Assembly (NCBI RefSeq): GCF_041296385.1
Contig: NC_091013.1
Location: 9,624,001 to 9,688,000 of the forward strand
Direction: 5' to 3'
Length of the DNA: 64,000 nt
Source of the DNA: Aphelocoma coerulescens
Taxonomy: Eukaryota; Chordata; Aves; Passeriformes; Corvidae
Position numbers and translations under genes: made by a program. Positions 60,801-64,000 of the stretch are shown in pieces; position 1 is the stretch's first letter, and each line of letters starts with the position of its first letter. The notes beneath the pieces were generated by a model that was given only the letters and a program-made list of their open reading frames with translations, did no database searches and was not told the origin of the DNA.

Positions 60801-63178
60801 TGTTCCCACCTGGATCATGCAAGAGCCTCTGGTACAGTCAGAGATGCTTCACTCCTCAAATGGTCTGGTCAAGGCTTGTCAGGAGCTCCTGAGATCCTAG
60901 ACCAGGCCTGGCAGTGGTATGGTGGAAGGATGCACCACCACACCTTGTGTCTTAAAGATGTGAAATTTCTCCTTTTTACATTTCTATTTTTCTGTTTTTA
61001 CCTTCCTGTAAATAACATTGCTGAATAATTTCTACCAGATCTCACTGATGCATGAGATCTCAAGGATGTTCAGTTTTGACAAACTAAATGAAACTGTTGG
61101 CCAAAGACAATGAAGAGATCACTTTATGTGCCCCCAAAGAGGGAAAGAGAGAAATGCCAGCATATGCTTTACTTGACATCAGTGAATTGACATTGAAACC
61201 ATTGCCATCACTTGGGTTCAAGATCAAAGCCTGATTTGCTTTCTGAGAAACACCCTGGGTGAAAGATAGGAAAAAAATTCTACTTGTACAAAGATGCTGT
61301 AGAGCTGGGGCAAAGCATTTTCAACAATCAGTTCTCAAAGCCTGAAAGGAGCTTGTTTAATCAGGTTTCTTCTACTTGATGTAACTGTTGTTAACATTGC
61401 CTCTTTAAAAAAAAAAAAAGCATGCAGACACTGAGAAATGCAATTTTACAACTGTAAGAAGCATTTATCTTAAAAGTCAGAGTACATCTTTTATTGGTGC
61501 TGCCAATCACATGAAGAAAGAAATTAATTTCTTTTGTGCCATATCTAAATACCTTAAAAGAGTATGTTTTAAAAGACTTGGCTCATTTTTCCTTCTACCC
61601 AGGAGATGAAATTTAAGATGCTAATAGTTTGGAAAATATCACTTTGAGAACATATGACTTTAATCACTTCTGGTCTTGGTTTGTGCTTAGGGAATTTTAA
61701 CTGAAAAGCTTTATTGTTCTCTGGCAGATTTTTATACTTATTTCTGTTTTTTTTCATATCAGTCATGTGGCTTTGATTTGCATTTCAGACCTTGGTTTTC
61801 TGATTTACTGTTGTCCAACCAAATTTTGTACTTACTTGTCAATGCTATTCATCTTGATCATTCATATTCACGAAAACTATACCTCTTGGAAAACTTTAAA
61901 ATAAACCCAGATTTTGCTTCTCTAACTGAAGTGTGTGAGCTATAGGAGAGCTTGTGCTGTGTCCCAAAATGGTAGTCCCAGTACTTTGAGTTGGAAGGCA
62001 GCTCAGATACAGCTGAAAGCCGTGTTGTCCTATGGCACATGTATGACAAATGCCTTTAGACTCAGCAGTTCAGTGCTGGAAAGCCAGAGTTAAAGTCAGA
62101 GTTGGTATAAATCTGCAGCATATTTTTTCTTTCAGAGCTGTAAAATTGTTAGGTCATTACACTAACGTGCTTTGGACTGTACAGGACCTCTGAGGTGAGC
62201 AAAACCAACCACCTGCCACCACAGATAATGCACAATGCAGTGACTTTCATAATCTTACAGAGGACAGTATTATAAATAATTAGGGACTTGCTTTGGCTCT
62301 TTTAAAATCTTCAGTGACAGCTACTGGAAAGCTGTTCTACATCCCAAATGTCCATAACCCTAAGAATTAGAAACCTTAGAATTTCAGTAAATTGCTTCTA
62401 AAAACATTTTATATATCTTTTGGATATGCAAATTATTATGTTTTTAATACTTCTTCTGTCTTGTTAATATTTTTTCTGATATATATTTTTACAGAGCAGC
62501 CATGGCCTACCTTTATTTTTTTTTTATAGACTAAATGCAAAAATATTTAAAAAATCTAATCATTGTTAATAGCTCAAGTCTGATATCTCCCCTTCAGTCC
62601 CAGCAATTACATGTTACAGTCCTTTCTTTTAACTCTTCCTTGTCTGCATTTTAATTAATGACATATGTTCTTTCATGAGATAAGTATGTTGAAAACCCAG
62701 AGATGCAAGAATTTCCAGGATGGAAGCCAATTTGTCTTAGGTAAACTATGTTACATTTTATCCTCATTTCCCCTTTACATCTCAGTTTGCAATATTTCCT
62801 TCAAAATTTATTCCAAAAATATGCATACTCTAGACACCAGGTTCCCAGCTGTAATAACCCCTCAATCTCTTCATCCTTTTTTTATTGCTTTAAATACTTT
62901 GTCTTTTTATATTCACTAATATCAAACCTGAGTTAGTCGAAATTTTTGTTACCAGAATTAACATTTGTTTTGCTGCACCTTTCAGGTTTCTGTAGAGTTC
63001 CTGGAGTTTTCCTTTCTGTTCTAGCATGGTCAATTCAACACCTCTGTTTTCATTTCACATCTTGCCTTTATGTCTTTGAAGCTTTTATAATGAAAACTGA
63101 GAGTATTAATTTGACTTTAGAGACTTGCTTAGATTATCCCTGCTGGCTCTATGCTTAGGAACCCCACATTTTAACATC

Positions 63179-63195
63179 TTTTTTTTTTTTTTTTT
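63179..63195. repeat. Poly-T tract (17 T)
   Basis: This is an uninterrupted T run between AACATC and AAAC. No associated element is recognised. Confidence 0.85.
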
Positions 63196-64000
63196 AAACT
63201 GTTACTTTTATTTCTTTGTAGGGTCTCAGCTCTCATCTTGACTTCTGGCAATTCTTGCTTAAGCCCTACATTACTTGATACCTAAGATATAGCTTGTAAT
63301 TGTCCTTTTCCTGTTCATAAACCTAAAGCTTATTCTCCATATCTTTATTAGAGTGACTGGCTGAATGTTCTTTCCTCATCCCTTTTTTTTCTCCTTCCTT
63401 GACATACAGAGTCTCGTTAGTCTTAAATCTTGGAGATTTGGAGATTTCAGAATTCATGGAGATTTCAGTTTTCCTCCCTGTGTACCAGTTTGTCTGAGGC
63501 CTCTTGTCCTATTGTTCAGCACCACTGAAAAGAGCCTGGCTCCATCCTTTTAACACTCTCCCTTCAGGTACTTATATACATTGCTTACTTTATAAAATTT
63601 AATTCTTTCAGAGTACCAAATGTATCTTCCTTTACAATTCAAATTGAGCCAAGTCATAACACACCTATCAAAACTTAAAATACCTATTGTAATTTTTTGA
63701 GTCTCCTTGGTATCTATGAATTTAAAGAAAAATGATCTTTTATTTTTTGTAGTGAAAATTTAGGAAAAATCTGACCATGTTTTATTTCAGACAATGGCTG
63801 ATGTCGTAAACGTTAGATAAAATTCTGTTAGCTGCATGCTGTTCAAACTTCAACTCAATCCAAGGCAGGACAGCAATGGCAAAGCATGCTACAGCATTCC
63901 TGCTTCTGAGACAATCAGTGAGCCACTAATACAGTTCTCCAGTTTCATTACTACTATTCTTCAGTATAAAGCAGAGAGGAAGATAATCAAATGACATCAA

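Larger units (their letters stand above)
56693..64000. other. Unannotated non-coding stretch to window end
   Basis: A moderately GC-rich patch at 56693-57050 gives open frames of about 140 codons on both strands, with no recognised domain in either. One weak candidate exon is listed separately at 57695-57830. The remainder is AT-rich, with A13 at about 61406-61418 and T17 at 63179-63195. The 137-codon minus-strand frame at 58998-59411 has no recognisable motif. Confidence 0.5.

Noticed and set aside
1..64000. CRISPR array, tRNA genes, rRNA genes or bacterial operon features
   Set aside because: No regularly spaced repeats, cloverleaf-compatible sequences or operon-like gene packing were seen. 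The repeat content is vertebrate.

Overview
The window looks like a stretch of bird nuclear genome, most likely from a passerine or related neoavian. It is AT-rich and CpG-poor. Its recognisable repeats are CR1 LINE fragments, two avian-type LTR insertions (one class II/ERVK-like, one probably ERVL-like) and a few very old amniote repeats. I saw no Alu or L1, no bacterial operon structure, no tRNA or rRNA gene and no CRISPR array. No conserved protein-coding gene or confident exon could be identified, so the window reads as intergenic sequence or part of a very long intron. Which of the two cannot be decided from sequence alone.

Layout. Bases 1-3600 are unannotated AT-rich DNA, ending in a 24-T tract that abuts a decayed CR1 LINE (about 3640-5072). 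That CR1 carries reverse-transcriptase remnants and a good CR1 3' tail. A short CR1 3' fragment lies at 8615-8804. At 14615-15226 is the most unusual object: a 600-bp retroviral insertion with a perfect 6-bp target-site duplication. It has one complete LTR, a lysine-tRNA primer-binding site, a 17-bp leader, and then an inverted copy of the LTR start in place of an internal region and a normal 3' LTR. A minus-strand CR1 follows (19093-19672), then an isolated CR1 tail (22623-22666). A clean 666-bp solo LTR with a 5-bp target duplication sits at 23283-23948.

The middle of the window (27760-28460) contains the only CpG island, with about 40 CpGs counted by hand. It includes a strong minus-strand G-quadruplex motif and candidate splice donors on both strands, so it is the best candidate for an unannotated promoter. 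Just downstream are an old palindromic amniote repeat (28598-28660) and a stretch with TATA-like and octamer motifs. Further right are a minus-strand CR1 (32926-33181), an older plus-strand CR1 (about 37420-38145), a MIR-like CORE-SINE fragment (56588-56692) and scattered simple repeats. One weak candidate exon is noted at 57695-57830.

No genes in this window can be shown to work together. The content is mobile-element history plus one probable regulatory or promoter island. All repeat-family names come from reading the sequence and remembered consensus features, not from a database search.
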